Assembly (NCBI GenBank): GCA_030835305.1 | Contig: JAURPJ010000097.1 | Location: forward strand, 62,001 to 126,000 | Origin: Verrucomicrobiota bacterium | GTDB taxonomy: Bacteria; Verrucomicrobiota; Verrucomicrobiia; Verrucomicrobiales; Akkermansiaceae | DNA: 64,000 nucleotides | Direction of reading: 5' to 3' | Shown here: positions 35,966 through 44,814 of the stretch, piece after piece | Numbering within the stretch: position 1 is the first letter of the stretch | Layout of the letters: each line of letters begins with the position of its first letter | The notes under the pieces: generated by a model | Told to the model about the DNA's origin: nothing | The model's input: the letters and a program-made list of their open reading frames with translations, nothing else | The model's database searches: none | Translations under genes and position numbers: made by a program

Positions 35966-36889
35966 ATGAAACTTTTCATCCCAATTTTTGCGATCCTGAC
36001 CCTCGTCACCGCCGCAAAGGAACCCCAGACAGCCACCGATTTCATCCGAGTGGAGCAGTCTGAAGAAAAAGTCCACCTCCAGCCCGCACTCGCGACCTAC
36101 GAGAAGGATGGCGTGAAGGTTTCGCTCATCGGCGCAGTCCACATCGCCGACAAAACCTTCTACACCGATCTTAATAAACTCTTCAAAGGTTACGATCGCG
36201 TCCTTTTTGAAATGATCGGCGGAGATCAACTAGAAAAGGTCCGCAAGCAGGAAGCCGAAGAAAAAAAGGCCGAAGAATCGCCTCTCGGGAAGATCTACCA
36301 AATGATTTCCACTTTTCTCGCGCTCGCCGACCAAAAGACCGAAATCGATTACACTGCCGAAAATTTCATTCACGCCGACCTCACCATGGCGGAATTCCAA
36401 ACTCTGCAGGAAGAACGCAGTGAATCTCTACTAGGCTTCGCCATGGAAGCCGCTAAAAACAGTGATCTGAAGAACCAACCTTCCACCATGGCCTTGATGC
36501 AGGCCGTGATGACGGGTGATTCAAAGAGAGCAAAACTTCTCCTCGTCGACGCCCTCGCCGGAGGCGACGAAGCCGTTGGCAGCCTTGTCACACCTACCGT
36601 TGTCATCTCTGATCGCAACGCCAAGGCGCTCAAAGTTCTCAATGCTCAAATCGCCAAAGGCGACAAAAACCTCGGCATTTTTTACGGCGCGGCCCACTTC
36701 CCTGCCATGGAGAAAACCCTCCTGGAACAAGGCTACAAAAAAAACCAAACAGGAATGGCTCACCGCCTGGACTGTCGAGAAATAAACGGAGGGGCTGCCT
36801 TCAGGCTGTCCTTTTCATTTGCTGTCGCCCGGGAAAGCCTCACTTCTTTCCCAGCCGGGTTTCCAATGCCTCTGCTGCTTGTGATTTGA
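35966..36889 (+). CDS. TraB/PrgY/GumN family protein, 3' end probably frameshifted
   Basis: A secreted protein of the TraB/GumN (Tiki-like) superfamily. The signal peptide is MKLFIPIFAILTLVTAA. SLIGAVHIADKTFY carries the first G-x2-H, and GIFYGAAHFPAMEKTLLEQGYKK carries the second His motif; the Tiki relatives are metalloproteases. Intact relatives end with a tail like KKTKQEWLTAWTVEK. Here a run of eight A at 36742-36749 shifts the frame into unrelated sequence that overlaps the convergent esterase gene. With seven A the gene would stop at 36785, seven bases before a good terminator. So the true 3' end is probably 36785, or the gene carries a +1 frameshift at its very end. Confidence 0.8.
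   Translation: MKLFIPIFAILTLVTAAKEPQTATDFIRVEQSEEKVHLQPALATYEKDGVKVSLIGAVHIADKTFYTDLNKLFKGYDRVLFEMIGGDQLEKVRKQEAEEKKAEESPLGKIYQMISTFLALADQKTEIDYTAENFIHADLTMAEFQTLQEERSESLLGFAMEAAKNSDLKNQPSTMALMQAVMTGDSKRAKLLLVDALAGGDEAVGSLVTPTVVISDRNAKALKVLNAQIAKGDKNLGIFYGAAHFPAMEKTLLEQGYKKNQTGMAHRLDCREINGGAAFRLSFSFAVARESLTSFPAGFPMPLLLVI
36791..36815 (+). terminator. Rho-independent terminator after the TraB-family gene
   Basis: GGGCTGCC (36792-36799) and GGCTGTCC (36804-36811) pair around a TTCA loop with one T-T mismatch and one G-U, followed by TTTT at 36812-36815. Its place seven bases after the predicted unshifted stop (36785) supports that stop as the real end of the gene. Confidence 0.65.
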
Positions 36890-38657
36890 GCAGCTTCACC
36901 GCTACCGAATTTTTCTTCCCACCCTCCGGATCCTGATGCGTCACCTCGGGTGAGAAATCGATCTTGTCGGTGCGGAAACTATAAAGCGGCTGCCAGGGAA
37001 TTCCGTTGATCTTGAGATTTCCCATGGGCGCCCGGGACCACGCGTAGCGCACTGAGACGGGCTCAGTCACCAGAGGACTTGAAACCATGATCTTTTTGAA
37101 CCGTTCATTCTTGTCCTTGTTCTCCGGATAAACTGCCTGTGCCATATAATAAGTTCCGGAATGATCTGCGATGGAGAAGCCTTCAACCTCCGAACCGAAG
37201 TCATCCACTCGCATCGGCTTGTCGAAAGTCAGAAGAATCCCACCATCCTTCGGTTCGGCCGAGATCAACCCACCGGTTTCCCAAACTACCTGCTCCATGC
37301 CATAAACCTCCCGAAGCGCCCATCTCGCGGCGCGAAGGCCCAGCTCCTTTTTCTTCTTGGTGTGGAGTTGGGGAATCTTTTGATCGTAGGCAGGAATGAA
37401 TATGGTTTGGGCTTCATCACCCGCATCCAAGAGCCCCAATCGCTGGGACTCGCGAATGTAAGCCGCGCTTGAGAAGCCTTTCTCCTCGAAATTAATCGGG
37501 GTTTGGGCCTCTCCTCCGGCGCACAATCCGATGATCGCAACAGGAAGATTTTCGCCAAAATCTTCCCGCCATCCCTCGACCATGAGCTTCATGAGGGAGC
37601 GATAGAAGCTTGGTTTGCAACTCGTGTTCATCATTGCATTGTTAAAGCCTTGGTGGAATGCCACCCCTTTAATGTTGAGCCCTTTGAAAACGCCGAACAT
37701 GCCATTGTAACACGCGGCGGCATCGCTCGGGCTGCGACCGGGAACGGACCACGTGCGAATGCTTCCGTCCGGCTTATTGGGACGACGGCGCTTCTTCTTC
37801 ACGCCCTTCGCCTTATCTGCGGCCAGCTCTTTTTGATACCTTTCCTCCGCCGCTTTCCACTTGTCCATTTGGGCTTTGTGGAAGTCTTCGAAGCTAAACT
37901 CCGCGCGACGACCATCGACCCATTCCAGGTATTCGGCAGCCCGGGGATCATCGGCAAACTTGTGGCGGGGAACAAGACTCTCAATGGAAGCCCCTCCGCG
38001 CGAGTTGTCGATGATGCCAATAGGAATTTGCAAGGCACGCTGCAATCGCGAACCGAAGATGAAACCAATCGCTCCCATATCGAGCGAAGTTTCCGGTGTG
38101 ACCACCCGCCAGTTCTTGTCTTCGACGTCCTTGCCGAAAATAAAATCTTCATTGAGGTCCGCCTCAACATACTCGGACTCCGCGCCCGCTTGGATTTTGA
38201 AATGACGCATATGCTGCAAGTGAGCCTGGGCAGATTCAAAACCAGCCTGATAAACAGCCTTAAGCCCAAAGGCCATATTACTCTGACCATTCATGACCCA
38301 GACGTCACCGATCAAGATATCCTCCAACCTGATGGTAGTATTTCCTCCTCTGACACTCAAGGTTTGCGGCACGGAGGTCGCAGCTTGCGGGTCAAACTTC
38401 ACTTCCCATCGTCCCGCTTCACCAGCGGCCTTGCTCGTCGCGATATTTTTGCCGAAAGTGACTTCCACTTCGGTGTCCACCGGCGCCCAGCCCCAGACGC
38501 TGATGGGCTCGTCACGCTGAATCACCATGTGACTGCGAAAGATGCCATGCACCTTCAGTGTTTCGGGAACAACCCATGGCTTGGTGGGAGCAGCCAGGAC
38601 CGGCAGGAAAGAGAGAATTGAGAACGTCAGTGCGACGATCAAAGATAAGAATTTCAT
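36840..38657 (-). CDS. Sialate O-acetylesterase-like SGNH hydrolase
   Basis: A secreted 605-residue esterase. The signal peptide is followed by an N-terminal beta domain (FRSHMVIQRDEPISVWGWAP) and the SASA domain with the nucleophile in WVMNGQSNM. GIIDNSRGGASIESL contributes the Gly/Asn oxyanion residues, and the later His lies in GVAFHQGFNN (FHQGF where WYQGE is usual). A lysine/arginine-rich insert (VKKKRRRPNKPDG) at about 275-290 is unusual for this family. It would remove acetyl groups from polysaccharides. It is the last gene of the group that includes DUF1552 and DUF1592, 19 bases after the former. Confidence 0.83.
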   Translation of the reverse strand: MKFLSLIVALTFSILSFLPVLAAPTKPWVVPETLKVHGIFRSHMVIQRDEPISVWGWAPVDTEVEVTFGKNIATSKAAGEAGRWEVKFDPQAATSVPQTLSVRGGNTTIRLEDILIGDVWVMNGQSNMAFGLKAVYQAGFESAQAHLQHMRHFKIQAGAESEYVEADLNEDFIFGKDVEDKNWRVVTPETSLDMGAIGFIFGSRLQRALQIPIGIIDNSRGGASIESLVPRHKFADDPRAAEYLEWVDGRRAEFSFEDFHKAQMDKWKAAEERYQKELAADKAKGVKKKRRRPNKPDGSIRTWSVPGRSPSDAAACYNGMFGVFKGLNIKGVAFHQGFNNAMMNTSCKPSFYRSLMKLMVEGWREDFGENLPVAIIGLCAGGEAQTPINFEEKGFSSAAYIRESQRLGLLDAGDEAQTIFIPAYDQKIPQLHTKKKKELGLRAARWALREVYGMEQVVWETGGLISAEPKDGGILLTFDKPMRVDDFGSEVEGFSIADHSGTYYMAQAVYPENKDKNERFKKIMVSSPLVTEPVSVRYAWSRAPMGNLKINGIPWQPLYSFRTDKIDFSPEVTHQDPEGGKKNSVAVKLLKSQAAEALETRLGKK

Positions 38658-38676
38658 TTTGAGATGGGGGTCTGAA

Positions 38677-40059
38677 TCAGGCCAAGAATTGCTTGATCGG
38701 CCCGGTTTGATCGAGCTTCTTGCGGGACATTACGAGATCCAGGTCACCGTAGTGCTCCATGGAATTTCCGTGGGCATTCAGCAAGGTTGTATACCAATTG
38801 CCGAGAGTCTTGTGTCCCTCGACGCCGAGGACCGGCAGGCGGACATATCGTCCCGCCATGTTGAGGTTGCACTTCCTGCCGGACATGATCACGAATGGTG
38901 ATTCCAGCCCAACCCCGTGATGAGTCTCTCCGTTCTCCGGGAAATACATAATCATGGTGTTATCGAACATTGTGCCATCTCCCTCGGGAGTCTTCTTGAG
39001 CTCCTCTACGATGGTTTTAATCTGATTGACGTGGCTGATTCTGATTTGCTCCCTCGTCTTCCATGCCGGCACTCCGCCGAAGGCTTCATCATGGCCCAGC
39101 GGGTGAATGCCCACCCGGTCGGCCTCGTTTCCGGGCAGTCCGGTGATTGGAGTACCAAGATCATCGATGGTGTAGGTCACGACGTTGGTCAGATTTGCTT
39201 TCAATGCGGAAACCATCACTTTCGTCATGGCCGCCTGCTTCTCAGGGGTACTGGCATTTGGCCCTCCATCGACATGAACGGGATCAATTTCGGGAAGAAA
39301 TTTCGCTAGTGAACCGGAAATCTCAATGAGCTTCTCATTGCGCTCACGAATCGACTCGATCGATTGCAAGTGGACTTCCTGCCGGCGTTTCTCACGGCCT
39401 GCGATACCGCTCTCCTTCAGGCCTTCGTTGCTCCGTAAGAACGAAAGCATATCGTTATCGGAAGTAACCGCTTCCGGGTTGAGAACCGACTTGAAAAGCT
39501 CACTGCGCGCTGTTTCTGGATCGGCGTAGCAGTAATTTCTCGTCTGGGGCGCGGGTGCGGAATACCCAGAGACGATCCCGGTCCGCCCACCCGCGAAGGA
39601 CAGCTCAACGTGACCAAAAGGTGATGGAAAAAGATTGGCCAATTCGAAATCAATCGTGGCCCGCTTGATCGCGCTCAGGGTGTTACGGTTCGATTTAAAG
39701 CAACCCATTACCGAAGAAAAAGAGTAGTGAACATTCTCACTCATCTTCGCCGAAAGACCCTGTAAGATGGTCAAATTTTCCTTGTGATCGTCCAGACCAC
39801 GCAACCAGTTCGGAAGCTCGTGTTGGTCGAGATCAACTTCCAATGCCTCCTTCTTTTCATCCAGGGCCTTGTCTTTTTCCGAAAAACTCGGAAGGGCCAA
39901 TTCCAGCGGGCGAATACCGCTCGACTTACGAATAAAGATGAAACGTTTCGGCTCTCCAACAGTCCCGGTAGCCGCGAACAACTGGCTGAAGGATGGGGCC
40001 AGAGTCATGGCACCCGCCCCAAGGGCTGATGCTTTAAGGAAATGTCGTCTGCTGGTCAT
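38677..40059 (-). CDS. DUF1552 family protein with Tat signal
   Basis: A 460-residue secreted protein of DUF1552. SRRHFLKASALGAGAMTLAPS is a clear twin-arginine signal, so it is exported folded, perhaps with a cofactor. Family blocks include IRKSSGIRPLEL, NLTILQGLSAKMSENVHYSFSS, FELANLFPSPFGHVELSFA, DNDMLSFL and NTMIMYFPENGETHHGVGLESPFVIMSGRKCNLNMAGRYV. It starts four bases after the DUF1592 gene, the normal pairing in Planctomycetes and Verrucomicrobia. Function is unknown, but the fold resembles DUF1501. Confidence 0.88.
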   Translation of the reverse strand: MTSRRHFLKASALGAGAMTLAPSFSQLFAATGTVGEPKRFIFIRKSSGIRPLELALPSFSEKDKALDEKKEALEVDLDQHELPNWLRGLDDHKENLTILQGLSAKMSENVHYSFSSVMGCFKSNRNTLSAIKRATIDFELANLFPSPFGHVELSFAGGRTGIVSGYSAPAPQTRNYCYADPETARSELFKSVLNPEAVTSDNDMLSFLRSNEGLKESGIAGREKRRQEVHLQSIESIRERNEKLIEISGSLAKFLPEIDPVHVDGGPNASTPEKQAAMTKVMVSALKANLTNVVTYTIDDLGTPITGLPGNEADRVGIHPLGHDEAFGGVPAWKTREQIRISHVNQIKTIVEELKKTPEGDGTMFDNTMIMYFPENGETHHGVGLESPFVIMSGRKCNLNMAGRYVRLPVLGVEGHKTLGNWYTTLLNAHGNSMEHYGDLDLVMSRKKLDQTGPIKQFLA

Positions 40060-40063
40060 GGAA

Positions 40064-43000
40064 CTAATTCGTTGGAGGTTTGCGATAAATGAAGGAGTCG
40101 GAGGTCAAAAGAGATACGATGACCGCGTCGAAGCTACCATCATTTTCGAGGTAGGCATCTTCGGCATCGATGAGAGTTTTGGAGTCTGAAAGAAATTCGT
40201 TCCGCCCAAGGAAATAGCGAAACGCATGCCGAATGATCGATTGCCTCACCCGGCGCGATCTGGCAAGACGACCAGCAAGGTCCACCGCATTTTCAACCCT
40301 ACCATCAAGTGCGGCTTCTCCGGTGCCGGCGAGGAAGCCGGAAGCATCAACCGGAAGGGTTTTGTAGATGTCCCGCAGATCAACAAGGTGGTTACGACCG
40401 GGAAGTTTGTCTGGCTTTTTCTCGATCACGTTCTCCGGATACTCAAGTGATTCCTGAATGCGAAAGCGCCCGAAGTCGTCGTAACACTCAAAAGAATAGC
40501 CGAGCGGATTCATCCACTCATGGCACTTCCAGCAGTAAGTGGTCTCGGTAGCGGAGGCGAGGCGGGAGCGAAGAGTCCGGTGGTGATCTTCCGGAATTTG
40601 CGCGTCAACCGCGATTGGAATATCGGGAATGGTTCCGGCCAAGAGCTTCTCGCGGACGAACTTGCCACGACGCACCGGATCGGTCTCGGTGTTAAAAGCG
40701 TGAGCAATGAGCCAAGCCGGATGGGTCAACATCCCCTTTCGGTTGGAAACCTTCATTGGTTGCTCCGGTGTCCAGTCCCAGTTATCCTTCCGGTAACCCC
40801 AAAATTTTGCAACATTACCTCCCCACATAAAATCCGTGCCATAACCACGATAAAGATCAAAAGGCGGGGCATGTTTCTGCCCCTTGTCGAGACGTGCCGC
40901 GATGGTGGTCATTGATTTCTTGAAGAGCTTGAGTCCATCTCCCTGACGATTCCCCGATTTGAGCTTGTCGGGGTTGATACTGCGCATCGGTTCCTTGCGC
41001 AGAAACTCCTTGTGCTTCTCCAGCTCGGGGTAACCGAAATCCTCCCAACCGGTATCCTTGAAGTAAGCATAAATACGTTTGATTTTCTCTGACGCTTCAC
41101 GCATCCGCTCATTGTCTCCATCGTGATAGACGTAAAATTTCTCGGTCCCGATGAGCTCCTCGAAGACGTTCTTATCTTTCTCGAGGATGTATTCCACGAT
41201 ACGATCCGCCTCATTGACCAAACGATTCGTCGACTGGTCAAGGCGATCACTTCCAAATCGTTTCTCGTCCTTGAAGACTTCAAGCGCTTTGGGATAACCA
41301 AAGAATTCGCGGAAAAAGCGCAACTCGCGGATGGGCAAATCCGTGCTGTTGTCGGCATAGTTTTTGTCTTCAAGAATAGGGTCAATGATGGTCCGCACAT
41401 CGCGCCGGGCCAACATTCGCTCAACCTCGCGGCGATAGTCCTCCCGGGTATTCAATTTCCCTGATTGCGCGGCTGCCACCAATTCCTCGTCCGGGCTCTG
41501 ATCGGTCAAAGCATAAGCCAAAGCATAGCTGGCATCACGCGGTGCCATCATACGCCGACCATGCTCATCAGCCTCACCAATTCCGAACTCGTTTCGATAG
41601 ACAAATTCGGAGCTCAGCAGGAAGGTCTGAATGAGCTTCTGCACGGCCTTGCGGCGCCCGAGTTTATCGGTGTAAATTTTGACCTGCTGCAGGTATTTAG
41701 AGGACTCCCCACCGTTGGGAGGCCGTTCGAGAATCAGGGTGGACAGTTCCGTAATCAGCTGTCTGAGCAATTCCTCGCTCGGGGAACCGGCATCTTCACG
41801 CTCTTTTTGAAAGCCCAGCTCCCAAGCGGTCATGCACTTTTCGATGATTTCAGAATAAAAATCCCCTCTCTTCCGATACTTCAAGATCGCCTTGCGGATC
41901 GCCTCCATATCATCATCTTCAAGTGGGTCATAAACCACCTTTTTAATCCGCTTTCCGTTCTTTCCGGCAATCTCGCGAAAATCCGGAACGTATTCGCGAA
42001 GCAAAGCCATCCGGCTTTGAATGGTCCGCTTGTGGTGGCCCCGGAAGAACCAAATTCGCTCACAGAACCCGCGAAATTCATTATCATCAAGGTGCGAGTA
42101 TTCCGGGTCCGAAAGGGTATGATAGACCAGGCGATCAGCCTCCAGCTTCTTGAGCATGCCGGTCGAAACATTCATCGGCGCACGCTTGTATTTCTCTCCA
42201 TCCTTTAATTCGGGCAGGGGCTTGAGCACAACGGGAACAAACTTCGGCAACAAGGACTCGTTTTTGCTCCCATAAATATCCTCGCAGATTCGCTCAATGT
42301 GGTCTTCAAGAAAGTCGCGACGCAGGGCGAGTGTTTCCTTGTGAGCATCCTCCATTTTCAGGATTTCAACAACGGAAGGGAGATAGGGAGTTCGCCCTTT
42401 GCCGTGTCTGGGAACCAAATTCTCGGTGATCTGCTGCGAAACTTTCTGTGAGTTGGTCAGCATGCTCGAGAGATGTCCGGCAGTCAGATCCTCATTGGCA
42501 TAGTAGCGCACCCCGATGGTCTTCGGCAGCAGGAACGGGTTGGAAATATCCAACTTATCGAAACGCTTGCTCCCCTTCCCTTCGGAGCGCTTCTTCCCGT
42601 GGTTGATCATGGTCCGGCCCTTAAGGATCCGCTGAAATTTCGCGTTATAAATAAATTCGCTGATGAGCCAGCGACGATCCGTGGTGAAAGCCGGGAGGTC
42701 GAGGTATTCACCGGAGAACAATTTTTCATGGTCCACGTAGTTCCCGAACTCGGCCTTCTGAAGCTTCCCCTCAAGAGTCGACGCATCGTATTTGGCAAGC
42801 TCCCCAGCAAGGAAATTGAGAAGAACCTTTCGCTCCTTCTCATCAGGCTGGTCCTTCTTCTTTGGCGGCATGTGCCGGAAGTAGACCTGCTCCTGCATTC
42901 TATTCAGAAGATCCAGGCGCTTGGGATTGTCCAGCGCCGCCAGATTGTCCAAGCGAATATCACCCTTCTGGGTCTCATCGTGGCAGTCGTAACAATAATT

Positions 43001-43162
43001 CTCAAGAAAGCCAGCCACAGGTCCTTGAACCTCAAATCGATGACCGGAGCCGGACAGGACTCCCGGGATAAGGGCCCACGCAAACATGCCAATGGAAAAA
43101 AAGAATCCGCGAAAACGGATATTCGGCAGAGATTTCTTAATCTCGTTCCCACAAACAGGCAT
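40064..43162 (-). CDS. DUF1592-type multidomain protein with cytochrome c-like motifs
   Basis: A secreted protein of 1032 residues. After the signal, FLENYCYDCHDETQKGD gives a C-x2-C-H heme motif (Cys57, Cys60, His61; PSCyt3 type). Then follow DUF1587 (FTTDRRWLISEFIYNAKFQRILKG), DUF1595, DUF1592 (LLSSEFVYRNEFG, YALAYALTDQSPDEELVAAA, LREFFGYPKALEVFKD-like region), DUF1588 (RKGMLTHPAWLIAHAFNTETDPVRRGKFVREKLL, TETTYCWKCHEWMNPLGYSFECYDDFGRFR with another CxxCH) and DUF1585 (VENAVDLAGRLARSRRVRQSIIRHAFRYFLGRN). The start ATG at 43162 begins an acceptable signal peptide. Redox chemistry is implied; substrate unknown. Confidence 0.88.
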   Translation of the reverse strand: MPVCGNEIKKSLPNIRFRGFFFSIGMFAWALIPGVLSGSGHRFEVQGPVAGFLENYCYDCHDETQKGDIRLDNLAALDNPKRLDLLNRMQEQVYFRHMPPKKKDQPDEKERKVLLNFLAGELAKYDASTLEGKLQKAEFGNYVDHEKLFSGEYLDLPAFTTDRRWLISEFIYNAKFQRILKGRTMINHGKKRSEGKGSKRFDKLDISNPFLLPKTIGVRYYANEDLTAGHLSSMLTNSQKVSQQITENLVPRHGKGRTPYLPSVVEILKMEDAHKETLALRRDFLEDHIERICEDIYGSKNESLLPKFVPVVLKPLPELKDGEKYKRAPMNVSTGMLKKLEADRLVYHTLSDPEYSHLDDNEFRGFCERIWFFRGHHKRTIQSRMALLREYVPDFREIAGKNGKRIKKVVYDPLEDDDMEAIRKAILKYRKRGDFYSEIIEKCMTAWELGFQKEREDAGSPSEELLRQLITELSTLILERPPNGGESSKYLQQVKIYTDKLGRRKAVQKLIQTFLLSSEFVYRNEFGIGEADEHGRRMMAPRDASYALAYALTDQSPDEELVAAAQSGKLNTREDYRREVERMLARRDVRTIIDPILEDKNYADNSTDLPIRELRFFREFFGYPKALEVFKDEKRFGSDRLDQSTNRLVNEADRIVEYILEKDKNVFEELIGTEKFYVYHDGDNERMREASEKIKRIYAYFKDTGWEDFGYPELEKHKEFLRKEPMRSINPDKLKSGNRQGDGLKLFKKSMTTIAARLDKGQKHAPPFDLYRGYGTDFMWGGNVAKFWGYRKDNWDWTPEQPMKVSNRKGMLTHPAWLIAHAFNTETDPVRRGKFVREKLLAGTIPDIPIAVDAQIPEDHHRTLRSRLASATETTYCWKCHEWMNPLGYSFECYDDFGRFRIQESLEYPENVIEKKPDKLPGRNHLVDLRDIYKTLPVDASGFLAGTGEAALDGRVENAVDLAGRLARSRRVRQSIIRHAFRYFLGRNEFLSDSKTLIDAEDAYLENDGSFDAVIVSLLTSDSFIYRKPPTN

Positions 43163-43208
43163 TCGCAGAATACTCCGAATGATCAGTCGCCCTATCAGCA
43201 CAACGCAA

Positions 43209-43237
43209 AGAAGGGGCGCCTTTCGAATACCCCTTCT
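43209..43237 (-). terminator. Hairpin between anti-sigma and DUF1592 genes
   Basis: GAAGGGG (43210-43216) and CCCCTTC (43230-43236) form a seven-pair stem with a 13-base loop, 33 bases past the anti-sigma stop on the minus strand. The T tract after it is weak, so it may attenuate and not fully stop transcription into the DUF1592 gene. Confidence 0.4.
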
Positions 43238-43268
43238 GGAGTCGCTTGATCGGGAGAACCGGCCTCTT

Positions 43269-44177
43269 TTAAAAAACCTTCGCCAACTCACTTGGGTCCA
43301 TCTTGCTGAGAAGGAAGAAAGTGTGCTCGGCATCAGCCCATCGGGTCACGGACCATTTATCATTTTTATCACAATAGCGGCACTTTTGACACGCGGTGTC
43401 GAGCCCATTGATGTCGTCAACATTGATCACCGCACGGTCCATCATTACCAGATGAACCACTTTGTCGTTTCTTTTGTAGCAGACCAAGGAGCCCCGATGC
43501 TTCCTCTCGCCAATCTCAAGGAGTTTACACCCGACTCCCTTTACATCCAGCAAGCCTTCTGGCAATTGCGCGGGCGTTGGAAGACCTTTCCCGTCAAGCC
43601 ACTCATAAAGGGCGGCCTGTCGATCATTTTGGAGATCGAGCGAAAAGAAAGGAGACTCGAGCATCGCAATCGCGGAATACGCCACTTCCTTCGGAGTAGT
43701 TCCTTCGAGCGCATTTTCACCGGCACCGGCAAAGAATGCCCCAACTGCGACCATAATTGCGATGACGGCCGCAGCAGAAGTTGTCCAGACCGCAGCCTTG
43801 AAAAATCCGCGTTTGTAACGCGGTGGCACCTCCACCAAACTCTGTTCCACTTCCATGGCTCCAAGAATCTGATCACGAAGTCCTTCCGGAGCTCGGACGG
43901 AAGCCAATGCCCCCACGAAATCCGCATCAAATTCCGCCGGTTGATCCTGGGCACCTTCCAAAACTCCAAAAATAGCGTCACGAAGATCTTCCGGGATTTC
44001 GACATCCGCAAGCATGGCTGCGAATGCCGCATCCTGAGCCCGCTCGACTGCGAGCCATTCTCCCAGCTCACGGTCCCGGGCCGCCAGCTCCAGGGCCTCG
44101 GCGAAAGCAGGCTCATTTACGTCCTCGCCGTCGGGACGATAGCTCTGAAAGACGAATTTTGCGCGTTCCTTATCCAT
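43269..44177 (-). CDS. Putative anti-sigma factor (transmembrane)
   Basis: A 302-residue protein with a cytoplasmic N-terminal part of about 130 residues, a membrane helix (AAVWTTSAAAVIAIMVAVGAFFAGA) near 135-158, and a periplasmic C-terminal domain. The start overlaps the ECF sigma stop by eight bases, the classical sigma/anti-sigma coupling. The N-terminal region contains a repeat: VEIPEDLRDAIFG and VRAPEGLRDQILGAME. No ZAS-type zinc motif (H-x3-C-x2-C) is present. The C-terminal domain holds a cysteine cluster, ACQKCRYCDK, plus two other Cys, which could sense redox state or bind metal. The assignment rests mainly on position and topology. Confidence 0.68.
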   Translation of the reverse strand: MDKERAKFVFQSYRPDGEDVNEPAFAEALELAARDRELGEWLAVERAQDAAFAAMLADVEIPEDLRDAIFGVLEGAQDQPAEFDADFVGALASVRAPEGLRDQILGAMEVEQSLVEVPPRYKRGFFKAAVWTTSAAAVIAIMVAVGAFFAGAGENALEGTTPKEVAYSAIAMLESPFFSLDLQNDRQAALYEWLDGKGLPTPAQLPEGLLDVKGVGCKLLEIGERKHRGSLVCYKRNDKVVHLVMMDRAVINVDDINGLDTACQKCRYCDKNDKWSVTRWADAEHTFFLLSKMDPSELAKVF

Positions 44178-44715
44178 TGTTTCGTTGAATCGTTTCAGGT
44201 TTAAAATCAACAATGCGTGTCGGAGCACTCACCGTTTCCGATGTCATCTTCTTACGGAGCTGATCCTTCCCGCGCGAAATTCGCGACATCACTGTGCCGA
44301 TCGGCACATCGAGAACCTCGGCAATCTCCTTGTAGGAATGTCGTTGCAGATAAAAAAGAGTCAGGGGTGCGCGGAAGGTTTCGTCCAATTCGCTCAAAAG
44401 CTTGACCGCTTGCTGGGCATCCAGCTTCCGGCCCGAATCCTCTTCTTCGTGAGGCAACTCATGCTCCGCCTCCGTGATCTCGGTCTCGGGATGGCGATGG
44501 GAACGACGGGCATTCCCAAGGTGCTCGCGATACAGAGTCGTAAAAAGCCAGGTTTTGGCCTTCGAGCGATCTTTGAGCTGATGACCTTTCTGGGCCCAGA
44601 TCACGAAAGTCTGCTGCACGAGATCCGCCGCGCGGTCAGGATTCTTGGCCAAGGAAAAGCCAAAGCGGTAAAGCGCCTGGTAATAATGGTCCACCAAATC
44701 TTCGAATTCGTCCAT
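44170..44715 (-). CDS. ECF-type RNA polymerase sigma factor
   Basis: A 181-residue sigma-70 family factor with region 2 (YYQALYRFGFSLAKNPDRAADLVQQTFVIWAQ, KAKTWLFTTLYREHLGNARR) and region 4 (LSELDETFRAPLTLFYLQRHSYKEIAEVLDVPIGTVMSRISRGKDQLRK) and no region 1 or 3. It would direct transcription of its own operon, which continues with an anti-sigma factor and the DUF1592, DUF1552 and esterase genes. The ATG at 44715 is preferred to a GTG at 44718. The group is divergent from the PmoA-family gene across about 100 bases that must contain both promoters. Confidence 0.9.
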   Translation of the reverse strand: MDEFEDLVDHYYQALYRFGFSLAKNPDRAADLVQQTFVIWAQKGHQLKDRSKAKTWLFTTLYREHLGNARRSHRHPETEITEAEHELPHEEEDSGRKLDAQQAVKLLSELDETFRAPLTLFYLQRHSYKEIAEVLDVPIGTVMSRISRGKDQLRKKMTSETVSAPTRIVDFKPETIQRNNG

Positions 44716-44814
44716 CACCCTGATCTTCTGGCATTAAGAGAAGTCTGTCGCGCAATTATTCCCGCGATTTCCCTTCTTTATTTTTCATCCACCGCAGATT
44801 ATTGCTGGGCCGCT

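Noticed and set aside
36742-36749. Programmed ribosomal frameshifting at the A run in the TraB-family gene
   Set aside because: The extra C terminus is unrelated to the family and runs into the convergent gene; a simple indel or base-calling error explains it better.
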